Of a DNA stretch of 64,000 bases, positions 51,644 through 60,597 are shown piece by piece. How positions within the stretch are numbered: position 1 is the stretch's first letter; every line of letters starts with the position of its first letter. A model generated the notes under the pieces. It did no database searches. It was not told where the DNA came from and saw only the letters and a program-made list of their open reading frames with translations. Both the position numbers and the translations under genes were made by a program. Origin of the DNA: Gaiellasilicea sp037720595 (GTDB lineage Bacteria > Actinomycetota > Thermoleophilia > Gaiellales > Gaiellaceae); assembly GCA_037720595.1 (NCBI GenBank), contig JBBJLW010000006.1, forward strand, positions 85,474 through 149,473, written 5' to 3'.

Positions 51644-53713
51644 CTAATGCGCCGCGGCTGTCTCCCGCTCTCGTTTCGTGACCTCGATCACCTTCTGAGC
51701 GACGTGTGCGGGCACCTCCTCGTAGCGCAGGAAGTGCATCGAATAGTCCCCGCGGCCGCCGGTAAGCGAGGTGAGCGACTGCGCGTAGGTGAGGACCTCG
51801 GACATCGGCACTTCGGCGTTGATCGTGGTCATCCCGGCTGCCGGCTCCATTCCGTGCAGGCGCCCGCGGCGCGAGTTGAGGTCTCCGTTGACGGCGCCCA
51901 CAGCCTCGTCGGGAACGGTCACCTCGAGCTCCATGATCGGCTCGAGCAGCACCGGCTCGGCCTTGGAGTACGCCTCCTTGAATGCCATCGAGCCGGCGAT
52001 CTTGAACGCCATCTCGGACGAGTCGACGTTGTGGTAGGAGCCGTCGACGAGGAGGACGCGTACCCCCTGCACCGGGGCGCCGGCCAGCTCGCCGTGATGC
52101 ATCGCCTCCTGGATCCCCTTGTCGACCGCCGGCCGGAAGCTCTGGGGAATCACGCCGCCGACGATCTTGTCCACGAACTCGTAGCCGACGTTGCCTTCGA
52201 TCGGCTCGAGCACGATCGTGCAGTCGCCGAACTGGCCGCGACCGCCTGTCTGCTTCTTGTAGCGGGCGTGCGAGCGCGACTCCTTGCGGATCGTCTCGAG
52301 ATAGGGGACGCGCGGCGGGTGCAGCTCGACGTCGACCCCGAACCGCCGCTTCGCGCGCTCGAGCGCGACCTCGACGTGCATCTGGCTCATCCCGGAGAGG
52401 ATCTCATCCCCCGTCTGCTGGTCGCGGCGCAGGCGCAGGGTCGGATCCTCCTCGGCGAGCCGGCGGATCGCGCCTGCCACCTTTTCCTCCTCCCCCTTGA
52501 TCAGTGGCGTCACCGCGAAGCTCATCACGGGCTCGGGGAATCCGATCTCGGGGACGTCGGTGGCAGTCTCGCGGTCGAGCAGCAGATCGCCTGTCTGCAC
52601 CTCCTTCAGCTTCGCGACCGCTCCGATGTCGCCTGGCCCGAACTCCTCGGCGGGGATGTGCTCCTTGCCTTGCTGGAAGAGCAGTGACCCCATCCTCTCC
52701 TTCGCGTGCGTGCGGGCGTCGACGAGCGTCTGGTCCGGCCGGACGGAGCCCTGGAGGACGCGGAAGAGGTTGATCCGGCCGGCGAACGGATCGGCGATCG
52801 TCTTGAAGACGAAAGCCGCGGTCTCGGCGCCCTCGATGTGCGTGATCGAGCCCATCTTCGCCGGCGAGGGGATTCCCTCGACGATCAGGTCGAGCAGCGC
52901 ATGCGTACCGAGATTCTTCGTGGCGACGCCGCACGCCACCGGGAAGACGAGACCACGCGTAACCGCGTCCTTGAGCGCATGAGCCACCTCCTCGAGGCCG
53001 AGCTCCTGCCCGTCCAGGTAGCGCTCCATCAGCGCCTCGTCGGTCTGCACCACCTCGTCGAGCAGCTTCTCGCGGTACTCCTGGACGAGTGCGGCCAGGT
53101 CATCCGGAATCGGGCCTGGCTCTGCTTCCTTGCCTGGGGGCTCCATCCCGCCGTCCGGGCTCGTGTAGGCGCACATGTGGAGGACGTCGACGATGCCCGT
53201 CAGCTCGTGCTCGCTGCCGATCGGTAGCTGGACGGCGACACAGCGCTCCGAGAGCTGGCTCTGGAGCTGGCCGAGGGTGCGGAAGAAGTCGGCGCGCTCG
53301 CGATCGAGCATGTTGACGAAGAGCACGCGTGAGAGCCCGAGCTCCTCTGCGCGCTTCCAGACGCGGGTCGTTCCCACCTCGACGCCCATCACGCCGCTCA
53401 GCACGAAGAGCGCCCCCTCCACGACGCGCAGCGAGCAGCGTGCCTCGCCCTGGAAGCTCGGATCTCCGGGCACGTCGATCAGGTTCAGCTTGCGCCCGTG
53501 CCAGTCGAGATGGGTGAGCGAGAGCGAGATTGACATCTTCCGCCTCTGCTCGTCGTCGTCCCAGTCGCCGACAGTCGAGCCGGCGTCGATCGTGCCCAGG
53601 CGGTTCAGCTCGCCCGCCTGGAAGAGGAGCGCCTCGACGAGAGACGTCTTGCCGGTACCGCGATGACCGACAACGGCGACGTTGCGGAGCTTTCCGGGCT
53701 CGAGAGCGGGCAT
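51644..53713 (-). CDS. EF-G-like translation GTPase (second fusA-type paralogue)
   Basis: A 689-residue protein, full EF-G length. G1 is VVGHRGTGKTSL, G3 LIDVPGDPSF, and G4 FVNMLDRERAD, where the canonical NKxD has become NMLD, typical of the EF-G-like subgroup rather than the main factor. Domains II-V follow, with TGGRGQFGDC and HGMEPAAGMTTI. Such paralogues may assist ribosome recycling or be non-translational; the exact role in this lineage is unknown. Strong ATG start at 53713. Confidence 0.85.
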   Translation of the reverse strand: MPALEPGKLRNVAVVGHRGTGKTSLVEALLFQAGELNRLGTIDAGSTVGDWDDDEQRRKMSISLSLTHLDWHGRKLNLIDVPGDPSFQGEARCSLRVVEGALFVLSGVMGVEVGTTRVWKRAEELGLSRVLFVNMLDRERADFFRTLGQLQSQLSERCVAVQLPIGSEHELTGIVDVLHMCAYTSPDGGMEPPGKEAEPGPIPDDLAALVQEYREKLLDEVVQTDEALMERYLDGQELGLEEVAHALKDAVTRGLVFPVACGVATKNLGTHALLDLIVEGIPSPAKMGSITHIEGAETAAFVFKTIADPFAGRINLFRVLQGSVRPDQTLVDARTHAKERMGSLLFQQGKEHIPAEEFGPGDIGAVAKLKEVQTGDLLLDRETATDVPEIGFPEPVMSFAVTPLIKGEEEKVAGAIRRLAEEDPTLRLRRDQQTGDEILSGMSQMHVEVALERAKRRFGVDVELHPPRVPYLETIRKESRSHARYKKQTGGRGQFGDCTIVLEPIEGNVGYEFVDKIVGGVIPQSFRPAVDKGIQEAMHHGELAGAPVQGVRVLLVDGSYHNVDSSEMAFKIAGSMAFKEAYSKAEPVLLEPIMELEVTVPDEAVGAVNGDLNSRRGRLHGMEPAAGMTTINAEVPMSEVLTYAQSLTSLTGGRGDYSMHFLRYEEVPAHVAQKVIEVTKRERETAAAH

Positions 53714-53820
53714 GCGTGGGGAATCCTCCTCGGCTGGCTTACGGGAAGCCCCATCCTAAACTCCTCAGCTCGGCGCCCCTCCGACCCCAGCCCGCTCTCT
53801 CTTCCGCGGGACGTGCGCCG

Positions 53821-54603
53821 CTAGGAGCTCAGCGGCACGCGCGCGGCGCCGCCGAGGCGGGACTTCAGGCGCAGGATCGCCTTCGTGTGGAGCTGCGAGA
53901 CCCGCGACTCGGTGACGCCGAGCACCTCGCCGATCTCGCGCAGGGTGAGCTCCTCGTAGTAGTAGAGCGTGACGACGAGTTTCTCGCGCTCGGGGAGGCG
54001 TGCGATCGACTCGCCAAGCGCCTCGCGCATCTCGGTCTGTGCGAGCGCCGTCTGCGGCTCGGGGCCGACTGTGTCCTCGATCGTGTCGAGAAGCGCGATC
54101 TGGTCGCCGCCGTCCGAGGACGTCCAGAGCTCGTCGAGCGCGGCAATCGACGAGCGCGAGATCTCCGTGAGGCTGCTGTCGAGCTCCTCCTGCGTGAGGC
54201 CGAGCTTGGCGGAGATCTCCTCGTCGGTCGGGGCGCGATGGAGCTTCTTCTCGAGCTCCGCGATCGCGCGCTCGATGTCGCGCGCGCGCGCTCGCACCGA
54301 GCGAGGTACCCAGTCGAGCGCGCGCAGCTCGTCGATGATCGCGCCCTTGATCCGCGTGATCGCGTACGTCTCGAACTTGATCTCGCGATCCGGGTCGTAA
54401 CGCTCGATCGCGCCAATCAGACCGAGCAGCCCGTACGAGACGAGATCGCCCTCGTCCACATGTGCGGGCAGGCCGCTGCCGAGCCGGCCGGCGACGAACT
54501 TGACAAGCGGCGCGTACGTGAGGATCAGCCGGTCGCGCACACCGCGGTTGCGCGTACGCCGGTACTCCTGCCAGAGCGAGCCCGTGTCCTCGGTTTTCGC
54601 CAC
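53821..54603 (-). CDS. whiG: Sigma factor of the FliA/WhiG family
   Basis: A 260-residue sigma factor from GTG 54603. Region 2: DRLILTYAPLVKFVAGRL, DEGDLVSYGLLGLIGAIERY (2.1-2.2) and the -10 reader FETYAITRIKGAIIDELRAL. Region 3: RAPTDEEISAKLGLTQEELD. Region 4: EKLVVTLYYYEELTLREIGE and SRVSQLHTKAILRLKSRLGG. This layout is the FliA/WhiG/SigD type used for flagellar or sporulation-like regulons. No flagellar gene is in view, so the regulon is open. The start is the last valine before KTEDTGSLW; no clear ribosome site. Confidence 0.85.
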   Translation of the reverse strand: MAKTEDTGSLWQEYRRTRNRGVRDRLILTYAPLVKFVAGRLGSGLPAHVDEGDLVSYGLLGLIGAIERYDPDREIKFETYAITRIKGAIIDELRALDWVPRSVRARARDIERAIAELEKKLHRAPTDEEISAKLGLTQEELDSSLTEISRSSIAALDELWTSSDGGDQIALLDTIEDTVGPEPQTALAQTEMREALGESIARLPEREKLVVTLYYYEELTLREIGEVLGVTESRVSQLHTKAILRLKSRLGGAARVPLSS

Positions 54604-54637
54604 GAGGAGAGAATACGTCGTGGGCGCACGATTTCTT

Positions 54638-54820
54638 CTAGCGGCGACGCAAACTGCGCCACGCCATCGAGCCGAGCCAGGTTCCCACCGCCGCCGCAGC
54701 AAGAGCGATCACCCAGACGCCGGGCGTATCCGACGCGGCCCGGGCGGCGGCGACTGCGATCCCGAGGAAGCAGGCGGCGAGGAAGAGAAAGAGGAACCCG
54801 AGCGCTTGGCGCTGTTGCAC
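54638..54820 (-). CDS. Small two-helix membrane protein
   Basis: A 60-residue protein from GTG 54820: basic start, helix LGFLFLFLAACFLGIAVAAA, short loop, helix VWVIALAAAAVGTWLGSM, basic end RSLRRR. It lies just upstream of the sigma factor gene (34-nt gap) and may be co-transcribed. Unknown function. Confidence 0.6.
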   Translation of the reverse strand: MQQRQALGFLFLFLAACFLGIAVAAARAASDTPGVWVIALAAAAVGTWLGSMAWRSLRRR

Positions 54821-54875
54821 CCGCGCCAGCCTACTCGCCGCCCCGGAGAACGCGGACTACAATTCACCCCGACAG

Positions 54876-54948
<73 letters not shown>

Positions 54949-54993
54949 TCGGCTTGGATTGAGCGGAGACCAGCATGGTGACTGGGTTTCCGC

Positions 54994-56238
54994 TCACTTC
55001 AGCACCCTCCGCGAGTCCGCTGTGATCCGCTGGAATCCGTTCGTTAGGGGTGCGGACTGGCCCACGACTGGCCCACGAGGATCGACCTGCGCGAGGCGCG
55101 CGAGGGTGTTCGCCCGCTCGAGGTACGCGTCGATCCGTGCCGCCGCCTCGTCCTCGCTCCCGGGCATCAGGTGGCCGTAGCGGTCGATCGTGATCGCGAT
55201 CGACGAGTGCCCCATGAAGGTACTGATCGCCTTCGCGTTCACGTTCGCGTCGATCAGGAGCGAAGCGAACGTGTGCCGCGCCTCGTGCAACGAGATCGGC
55301 GCGACCTCGAAGCGCTTCCAGGCGCGCTTAGCCCGGTTCATCGTCGAGCTGTAGTCGAACGGCAGCTCTGGGGTCCGACCGAAGACGAGCCCGCTCTCGC
55401 GGCTGCCGAGTTTGTGCTCGAGCAGGTAGTCGCGCAGGACCGCGGCGAGCGGCACCTTCCTCCGCCCGGCTCTGCTCTTCGGCTCGATGAACGCGCGGGC
55501 GGTCATGTCATAGGCTCGCTCGACGCGGATCACGCCCCCGGCGAGGTCGACGTCCTCCCATCGGAGTGCGAGCAGTTCCCCGAGCCGAAGCCCCGCGTAG
55601 AACGCTGTCGCCCATAGTGCCCGGTCGCGTGCCGCGACGAGCCCGATCAGTCTTTGCGCCTCGGCCGGTGACGCGATCCGGTCACGACGGCCGCGTGAGG
55701 CTGGCAGCTCGAGCGCCGTCGTCGGGTTGACCGCGATCTCGTTCCGAGTGAAGGCACGCCGGTAGATCGCCCGGAGCGGCATCAGCGCGTTACGCACTGT
55801 GGATGGATCGAGGCCGCCGGCGAGTAGCCGATCGGCGAGATCCTGGAGCTCGACGCGACCGATCTCGCTCAGCTTGTGCGCGCCGAGCTGCTCGAGGATC
55901 GAACGGCCTCCGAGCCCTGCACGCTTCACACTCAGCGTCTCCTCATAGCTGCGGATCGTGCTCGGCTTGAACGTGTCGCCGGCGCGGGTCCGGATCGCCC
56001 CGTCCCGAGCTCCCCCGACCCACGCCGCCACCGCCGCCCGGAGCGTCGTCGCCGTGGGCGCCCGCATCGAGCCGCGGCTTACGGCGCTCTGCGCGTCCGC
56101 TCTCCACTGCCGGGCCGCCGCCTCGGTCGGGAAGCTCTTGCGGATCTTCTTGCCGTCCCGCGCGCTGTACACCTCAGCGCGGTACGTCTTCACACCGCCC
56201 TTGCCGACGCGCACGTAGATGCCGGTGCGTCTAGCCAT
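54994..56238 (-). CDS. Tyrosine recombinase (integrase) at tRNA-Trp
   Basis: A 414-residue integrase from ATG 56238. N-terminal Arm domain (GIYVRVGKGGVKTYRAEVYS), core-binding domain, and catalytic residues in FYAGLRLGELLALRWEDVD, LHEARHTFASLL, GHSSIAITIDRYGHL with Tyr near the end of that motif. Its 3' end faces the tRNA. The start overlaps the preceding small HTH gene by 8 nt. Confidence 0.9.
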   Translation of the reverse strand: MARRTGIYVRVGKGGVKTYRAEVYSARDGKKIRKSFPTEAAARQWRADAQSAVSRGSMRAPTATTLRAAVAAWVGGARDGAIRTRAGDTFKPSTIRSYEETLSVKRAGLGGRSILEQLGAHKLSEIGRVELQDLADRLLAGGLDPSTVRNALMPLRAIYRRAFTRNEIAVNPTTALELPASRGRRDRIASPAEAQRLIGLVAARDRALWATAFYAGLRLGELLALRWEDVDLAGGVIRVERAYDMTARAFIEPKSRAGRRKVPLAAVLRDYLLEHKLGSRESGLVFGRTPELPFDYSSTMNRAKRAWKRFEVAPISLHEARHTFASLLIDANVNAKAISTFMGHSSIAITIDRYGHLMPGSEDEAAARIDAYLERANTLARLAQVDPRGPVVGQSAPLTNGFQRITADSRRVLK

Positions 56239-56461
56239 GATGCTCGCCGCTCCTTATCCACTGACGCGTGTACGCGAGCCTCTGTGAGACAGCTTGCTTC
56301 GTCACCGCTGCTGCGTCGGCGATCTCCTGGAGCGTGTTGCCGGATTCTCGCGCAATCACCCACGCGTTTTCGGCTTCTTCCTCGGCACGCTTCAGCTCTA
56401 GTCGCGCGACGCTGACCGTATGTGCCCAGGTTCGGACTTTCTCCAACTCGTTCGTCCCCAC
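56231..56461 (-). CDS. Small HTH protein upstream of the integrase
   Basis: A 76-residue protein: a helix VARLELKRAEEEAENAWVIA followed by an HTH, NTLQEIADAAAVTKQAVSQR. It overlaps the integrase start and may act as a directionality or regulatory factor. An element-borne gene; no named family. Confidence 0.7.
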   Translation of the reverse strand: MGTNELEKVRTWAHTVSVARLELKRAEEEAENAWVIARESGNTLQEIADAAAVTKQAVSQRLAYTRQWIRSGEHHG

Positions 56462-56559
56462 GGATCCGCCTCCCTCAACTGTGTCAACGCGTCTTTACTA
56501 GGCGAGCGTAGCCGCGTCCGCAGCGTAAGTAAAGGGTGGTTGACTGCCGCACCGCAATC

Positions 56560-56754
56560 TCACGACAGCACCTTCGCCGCGTTCTCATCGACCCAACGCT
56601 CCAACTCCCGCACCGGCACGAGCACGAGCCGCCCCCGACGGATCACCCGGAGCTCCGGCTTGACGTGCGCGTCGAAGTAGTCCCGCGAGACTCCGAGCGC
56701 GTCCGCGGCCTCCTGCGGGCTCAACGTCAACCGGGGAGCGCTCCGCTCGTTCAC
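56560..56754 (-). CDS. Excisionase-like HTH protein
   Basis: A 64-residue protein from GTG 56754, overlapping the upstream stop as GTGA. LTLSPQEAADALGVSRDYFD, then KPELRVIRRGRLVLVPVREL, the standard AlpA/Xis winged helix ending with an RWVDENA helix. It probably controls excision or early transcription. Confidence 0.8.
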   Translation of the reverse strand: MNERSAPRLTLSPQEAADALGVSRDYFDAHVKPELRVIRRGRLVLVPVRELERWVDENAAKVLS

Positions 56755-56957
56755 GCGCGCGCCTCGCGCAACCAGCGGCGGACTTCGTCCATGCCGCGGA
56801 TCTCCAGAAGCCACTCGGCCTCGGCCCACCCGTACGCCCACGCCTCGGCCGAGCCCTGGCCGCCGCAATAGGGGTTCTCGTCGCGGGGACGGCCGAGGAA
56901 CCGGTCGACCGCGCCCTCACAGACGACCGCCCAGAGGAACGCGTCTACGCGCCTCAT
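56751..56957 (-). CDS. Small hypothetical protein in the tRNA-Trp element
   Basis: A 68-residue protein with ATG 56957 overlapping the stop of the ATPase gene (ATGA). Rich in tryptophan and acidic residues (AEAWAYGWAEAEWLLEIRGM). Unknown family. Position between ATPase and excisionase suggests a replication or regulation accessory. Confidence 0.6.
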   Translation of the reverse strand: MRRVDAFLWAVVCEGAVDRFLGRPRDENPYCGGQGSAEAWAYGWAEAEWLLEIRGMDEVRRWLREARA

Positions 56958-57967
56958 TCGTCCCCCGCCTCAACGCTGAACGGCCTCTCGAGTCGCACAA
57001 GGCGAGCGTTCCTCGCCCCGGTGAACGCGGTCGCGTAGCCCTCCTCGACCAGGAGGTCTAAGGCGATGCGGACGTACTCGGCCTTGCCGAGCTTCGCCTG
57101 CTCGATCTGGTTCCGGGACGGCGGCTCGACCTGCCGCTCGAGGTACCTCGAGACCTTCTCCATCAGGTTCGTCGGGCGGAAGTCACCCTCAGGCGTGCGG
57201 CACTCGTCGTCGCGGATATTCCAGACGTATCCGCCCGTGTCGCTCTCGACGACGAATATCCCCGGGCTCGGCCTCGTGAGGTGCCCGGGCCGATCCTTAT
57301 GCACGTCGATCTTCGCCTTGCCAGTACCGCCGCGGGCGAGCGGCTCGATCTTGGTCATGCCGAGGTGCACTTCAGCCTTTGACTTCTTTCTCTCCGATCC
57401 GATCGCCCAGGCGCCGCGTGCCTCGCGCGCCTTGACGACGTTGTCCGTCCAGACCACCGCGACGTTCTCGCGGCGAACGGGATTCAGGAGCCGATACATC
57501 TGCTCGACGTCGGTACCGCTGTCGGGGTCGAGCCCGTGCAGACCCATCAGCGGGTTGAACCCGTCCATGACCGCGAGTCGGCAGGAGCGGGCGCGCACGA
57601 ACGCGACGAGGCCGACGCTGTGCTCGGAGCCGAGCGGCTCGTCTGGGAGCACGTAGGCGAAGTGAGAGGCGATGGCGTCGTCGGCGGCGCCGAGCAGCCG
57701 TAGACGCTCGAGCACGGCGCTCTCTCCAACCTCGTCACCGTCGACCCAGAGGACACCCCGGCCGAGCGCGAGCTCGTCCACGGCGGCGGCCATCGCGAGC
57801 CAGGTCTTCAGCGCCTCGCTCTCGCCTGAGACGAGGTGGTTGTAACGGAGATAGAAGAGGTCGATCAGCTCCGGCGGGGCGGGCGGACTGGCACCACGCG
57901 CGACGAGGTCAAGCGGCGTCCACGAGTGGGGGTCTGGAGGGGTCGGGACGAGGTCAGGGACGAACAC
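56954..57967 (-). CDS. RepA-like AAA ATPase (RecA-fold helicase)
   Basis: About 337 residues if started at GTG 57967, which follows GGACGAGGA; the frame is open further up but there it overlaps the primase gene. A RecA-type fold: degenerate P-loop HLVSGESEALKTWLAMAAA, Walker B CRLAVMDGFNPLMG, later AVVWTDNVVKAREARGAWAIG. The C-terminal winged region includes SRNQIEQAKLGKAEYVRIAL. AAA_25/RepA-like proteins are the replicative helicases of small plasmids and satellites. The P-loop has GESEALKT where GxxxxGKT is expected, so it is either a variant or impaired. Confidence 0.75.
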   Translation of the reverse strand: MFVPDLVPTPPDPHSWTPLDLVARGASPPAPPELIDLFYLRYNHLVSGESEALKTWLAMAAAVDELALGRGVLWVDGDEVGESAVLERLRLLGAADDAIASHFAYVLPDEPLGSEHSVGLVAFVRARSCRLAVMDGFNPLMGLHGLDPDSGTDVEQMYRLLNPVRRENVAVVWTDNVVKAREARGAWAIGSERKKSKAEVHLGMTKIEPLARGGTGKAKIDVHKDRPGHLTRPSPGIFVVESDTGGYVWNIRDDECRTPEGDFRPTNLMEKVSRYLERQVEPPSRNQIEQAKLGKAEYVRIALDLLVEEGYATAFTGARNARLVRLERPFSVEAGDE

Positions 57968-58040
57968 TTCGTCCTCGTCCCCCCCGTAGGGGGAGGGGAC
58001 GAGGGACGAGGTCGTGTCGGGACGAGGTCGCGGGACGAGG
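57945..58040. repeat. Iteron-like cluster of GGGACGAGG
   Basis: The 9-mer occurs at 57945-57953, 57996-58004, 58003-58011, 58019-58027 and 58032-58040, plus one inverted copy CCTCGTCCC at 57973-57981. Most are followed by T. They fall at the primase/ATPase overlap, exactly where a replication origin is often placed in small replicons. Because they are inside coding sequence they could alternatively encode a low-complexity linker. Confidence 0.6.
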
Positions 58041-58904
58041 TGAGAACGTCTCGCTACAGCCCTCGATCGCCGTCTCAATCGTGCGCGCGCGGTAGTCGGC
58101 GCGTTCCCACTTTTCGCGGTAGAGACCGCTCGAACGAAAGATTTCGTTGATCCGTTTCGGGTCGCGTCCCGTCCAGAACGCGAGCGCGTTGCAGAGGGCG
58201 AGGTCGGCCTCGCTCCGGGATGGGTAGCGATCCTCCCACCGGCCTCCGTAAAGCGCGTTGAAGTCGGCACCGTTCTTGGCGCGCATCGCCCGGTCGAGCA
58301 GGTCACGGTCGTCGAGGTCGACGGGCTGCGCCGGACGATGCTGAAGATCTTTTTCAGCGGGCGGCCACGGCAGGAAGTGTTCGAGCACCTCGTCGAGCTT
58401 CGCCTGCCGAGGTTCGATCGTCGTCGGCGTCCCGCGCAGGTGGTTTCCGGTGACGACGAAGTAGCGGCCGTGCTCGTACACCTCGAACGGGCCGCGCCGG
58501 TTCCGCCCGTACCCGTTCAGGTTCGCTCGGACGATCACATGGACGCCCGAGCCGCTGACGCTCATCTCCGTGTAGGAGTCGAGCGCGACCATGATCGCGG
58601 CCCGGTCGGCTTCGGTGAGGCCGTCGTCGAGGTCTACGCCGACGTAGGGATCGTCGGCCGAGAACACGTAGCCCAAGCCGTCGAAGCTGCCCGCCTCGAG
58701 CGCAGCGGCTGCCTCCTCGAAGCGGCTCCAGGTAGACGGGTCGGTGCTGGACGCTCTGCGGCGGCCGTCCGGCTGCCACGGCTCCTTCGTCGGCTTCGGT
58801 TGCCCGTCGCGCTCGACGAGTTTCCAGCACACCCACTGTGGCCGGCTGCGGAGCTCGGCCGGGACGGCCTGGTAGCGCGCCGTCGTCGCTGTGGCGGCGC
58901 TCAT
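57954..58904 (-). CDS. Primase-polymerase-like replication protein
   Basis: A 316-residue protein. AELRSRPQWVCWKLVERDGQPKPTK is the opening of virus-type primases; YVFSADDPYVGVDLDDGL carries the metal-binding Asp pair; SVSGSGVHVIVRA and EVYEHGRYFVVTGNHL are conserved catalytic/nucleotide segments of the PriCT/NrS-1-like bifunctional primase-polymerase group. The C-terminal PriCT-type helices (DLALCNALAFWTGRDPKRIN) follow. The tail passes through the iteron-like repeats. Paired with the ATPase it forms an element-encoded replication module. ATG 58904 overlaps the preceding stop. Confidence 0.8.
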   Translation of the reverse strand: MSAATATTARYQAVPAELRSRPQWVCWKLVERDGQPKPTKEPWQPDGRRRASSTDPSTWSRFEEAAAALEAGSFDGLGYVFSADDPYVGVDLDDGLTEADRAAIMVALDSYTEMSVSGSGVHVIVRANLNGYGRNRRGPFEVYEHGRYFVVTGNHLRGTPTTIEPRQAKLDEVLEHFLPWPPAEKDLQHRPAQPVDLDDRDLLDRAMRAKNGADFNALYGGRWEDRYPSRSEADLALCNALAFWTGRDPKRINEIFRSSGLYREKWERADYRARTIETAIEGCSETFSPRPATSSRHDLVPRPLPLRGGRGRSVRP

Positions 58905-59194
58905 CGCCGCCGTCCCCCGCGTCGGCGGGCTAAATCAGGTTCGGGCTCTGGTTCTCGGCCTGGGGCGCGAGCGCGGGTGCGGGCGGAGCGGATCCGCCTC
59001 CGCCGAACGGTGCGCATCCCGCGCGGCCGACAAACGCCCATCACGGCGCGGCGCGCCGTCCGTGTTCCGCGCGTCCGGTAGAGCGAACGGTTCGGGAAGT
59101 ACGGCCGCACCGATACCGGCTCGAACGTCGCCGGATCAGGCTCCTCGTCGCCCCACGTTGCGGGCGCTGCCCAGGCGTCTACGTCGCCGTGCAT
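58901..59194 (-). CDS. Hypothetical protein, basic C-terminus
   Basis: A 97-residue protein from ATG 59194. First half acidic (DVDAWAAPATWGDEEPDPAT), second half very basic (RTARRAVMGVCRPRGMRTVR, then RRRRIRSARTRARAPGRE). Its TGA overlaps the primase ATG, which supports it as real. It may bind nucleic acid. Confidence 0.5.
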   Translation of the reverse strand: MHGDVDAWAAPATWGDEEPDPATFEPVSVRPYFPNRSLYRTRGTRTARRAVMGVCRPRGMRTVRRRRIRSARTRARAPGREPEPEPDLARRRGGRRR

Positions 59195-59725
59195 GCCGTG
59201 GTGTCTGTTCGGTGGGAGGCTGCGGGCCTCATGTAGAGAAGGTTACGGTGGGGCTCGGACGGCATAGATCGCGCGAAAACGACGAACGGCCCCTAAGGGC
59301 CGCCGTCGCGCATTTTCCACCGCGTCACCACGACGCTTTCCGCAGTTTAGACGCCCGATCGGTCGTCCTGGGGCTACCTGACCGGAGTCACGAATCCGGT
59401 TACATCGAGGGCGGCGACGGAACAGGTAGCGGCGGCTGCTACGGGGGAAACGACGCCGTCCTCTTCGTCTTATCGGGATGCTGCAACCAAACGGTGGGGC
59501 GGCGCGCCCCCGGAGGAGTTCGCTTGGGGCTCCTCTGGAACACGATGTCGACCCACGAGCCCAGGGGGGAACTGGAACTCGGGCGGCAGTCGGGTCATTG
59601 GGGGCGCGCCTGTAGAGGCTTTTACTCGATCCAAGCGGCCTTCGCAACTAGAGCCAGGTCGGAGCGGCTCTCAGCCCCGGATTCGCGGCGATCGGGTGCG
59701 GCCGTAAAGCCGTATCGTCGCCCCC
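59195..59725. other. Intergenic region with a hairpin, no gene assigned
   Basis: About 530 bp upstream of the primase operon. A hairpin CGGCCC (59287-59292) / GGGCCG (59297-59302) with loop CTAA is extended by CGACG/CGTCG and could be a terminator. The rest may hold promoter elements; no supported ORF. Confidence 0.4.
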
Positions 59726-60007
59726 GTGGTGCTCGCTGGCCTCTCGATCCCAGCGGCCGCGATCGCCGAGCTCGCAAACCGGCTCAGAACCAACAGCGAC
59801 GAGCAGCTCGCGGACAGGCCCGGATCTGAGCAGCTCGCCGACAGGCTCGAGCGAGCCCTCGGCGACGAGGTGAAGCTGCTCGCCCTCTCGATCGAGGAGC
59901 GGATTCGGATTCTCTATGTGCTCGACGATCCGCCCGCCGCGCTGGCCGAGCTCCGGGGCGTCCTCGTGCGCGAGATTGAATGGCGACGCCGTGAGGGGCT
60001 CGACTAG
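59726..60007 (+). CDS. Small hypothetical protein (opposite strand)
   Basis: A 93-residue protein from GTG 59726: helix-rich and acidic (AAAIAELANRLRTNSDEQLA, LIEERIR-type segment LSIEERIRILYVLDDPPAAL). It is the only plus-strand candidate in the element. ELANRLR/EQLADR repeats suggest a coiled coil. Unknown. Confidence 0.45.
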   Translation: MVLAGLSIPAAAIAELANRLRTNSDEQLADRPGSEQLADRLERALGDEVKLLALSIEERIRILYVLDDPPAALAELRGVLVREIEWRRREGLD

Positions 60008-60032
60008 CCCCGGCGGCCGCCCGCTTGCCGGG

Positions 60033-60365
60033 TCAGAGGCTCCGGGCCCGCCGCTTGCGGTCCCGATCGCGAGCCCGCCGGCGCTCCGTCTGACAGGCCG
60101 GGCAGCGAGTGGAATCCCGCCGGCGCGCATCAAACCGAATCCCGCAAGCGACACAAAGTGTCGGAAACGGCCCTTCGCGGCGGTCGTCGTTCGAGTTCGC
60201 CACCCATTCAGGATTCGCCGCGCGCCACTCTCGATTCCGCTCGACGGCGCATTCCTTGCACCACGAGTTCAAGCCGGACTTCATCTTCAGATTCCGGCGG
60301 AACCGCGCGGACGGCAGCACCTGGCGGCACCGCGCACATACCTTCACGTCCGGTACCTGCCTCAC
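60033..60365 (-). CDS. Zinc-finger protein, HNH-like
   Basis: A 110-residue protein with VCARCRQVLPSARF, WCKECAVERNREWR, LCVACGIRFDARRR and RCPACQTERRRARD: four CxxC knuckles in a basic protein. Phage and satellite genomes often encode such small treble-clef or HNH-related proteins; the catalytic His-Asn-His is not evident. GTG 60365 overlaps the preceding stop as GTGA. Confidence 0.7.
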   Translation of the reverse strand: MRQVPDVKVCARCRQVLPSARFRRNLKMKSGLNSWCKECAVERNREWRAANPEWVANSNDDRREGPFPTLCVACGIRFDARRRDSTRCPACQTERRRARDRDRKRRARSL

Positions 60366-60592
60366 ATCCGCACCTTCACGCGAGCGGTTTTTCTCGCAGC
60401 GAGGGGCGCACTGCCCGGCGGTTGGGTCCAGGAAAAAAAACCGGGGGTCTGCCGGGTGTCATGTGACGATCCACGGTTTGCGCGCTGCCCGAAGTTCTCC
60501 TGGCTTTCGAGCCAGGAGCAGCGGCCGCAGCAGCCTCCGCGGCTGGTGTGACGGACGGGGCGTCCGCAGTCGGCGCAGAGCTTGACGCCCAT
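60362..60592 (-). CDS. Small zinc-ribbon protein
   Basis: A 76-residue protein from ATG 60592 with KLCADCGRPVRHTSRGGCCG and CSWLESQENFG. The rest is a disordered basic tail (PPGSAPLAARKTARVKVRM). Coupled to the next zinc protein and preceded by the coiled-coil gene 6 nt away. Confidence 0.6.
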   Translation of the reverse strand: MGVKLCADCGRPVRHTSRGGCCGRCSWLESQENFGQRANRGSSHDTRQTPGFFSWTQPPGSAPLAARKTARVKVRM

Positions 60593-60597
60593 GGTGC

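Noticed and set aside
57901..58060. CRISPR array suggested by GGGACGAGG repeats
   Set aside because: Units are only 9 bp, irregularly spaced, partly overlapping and one is inverted; no cas genes.
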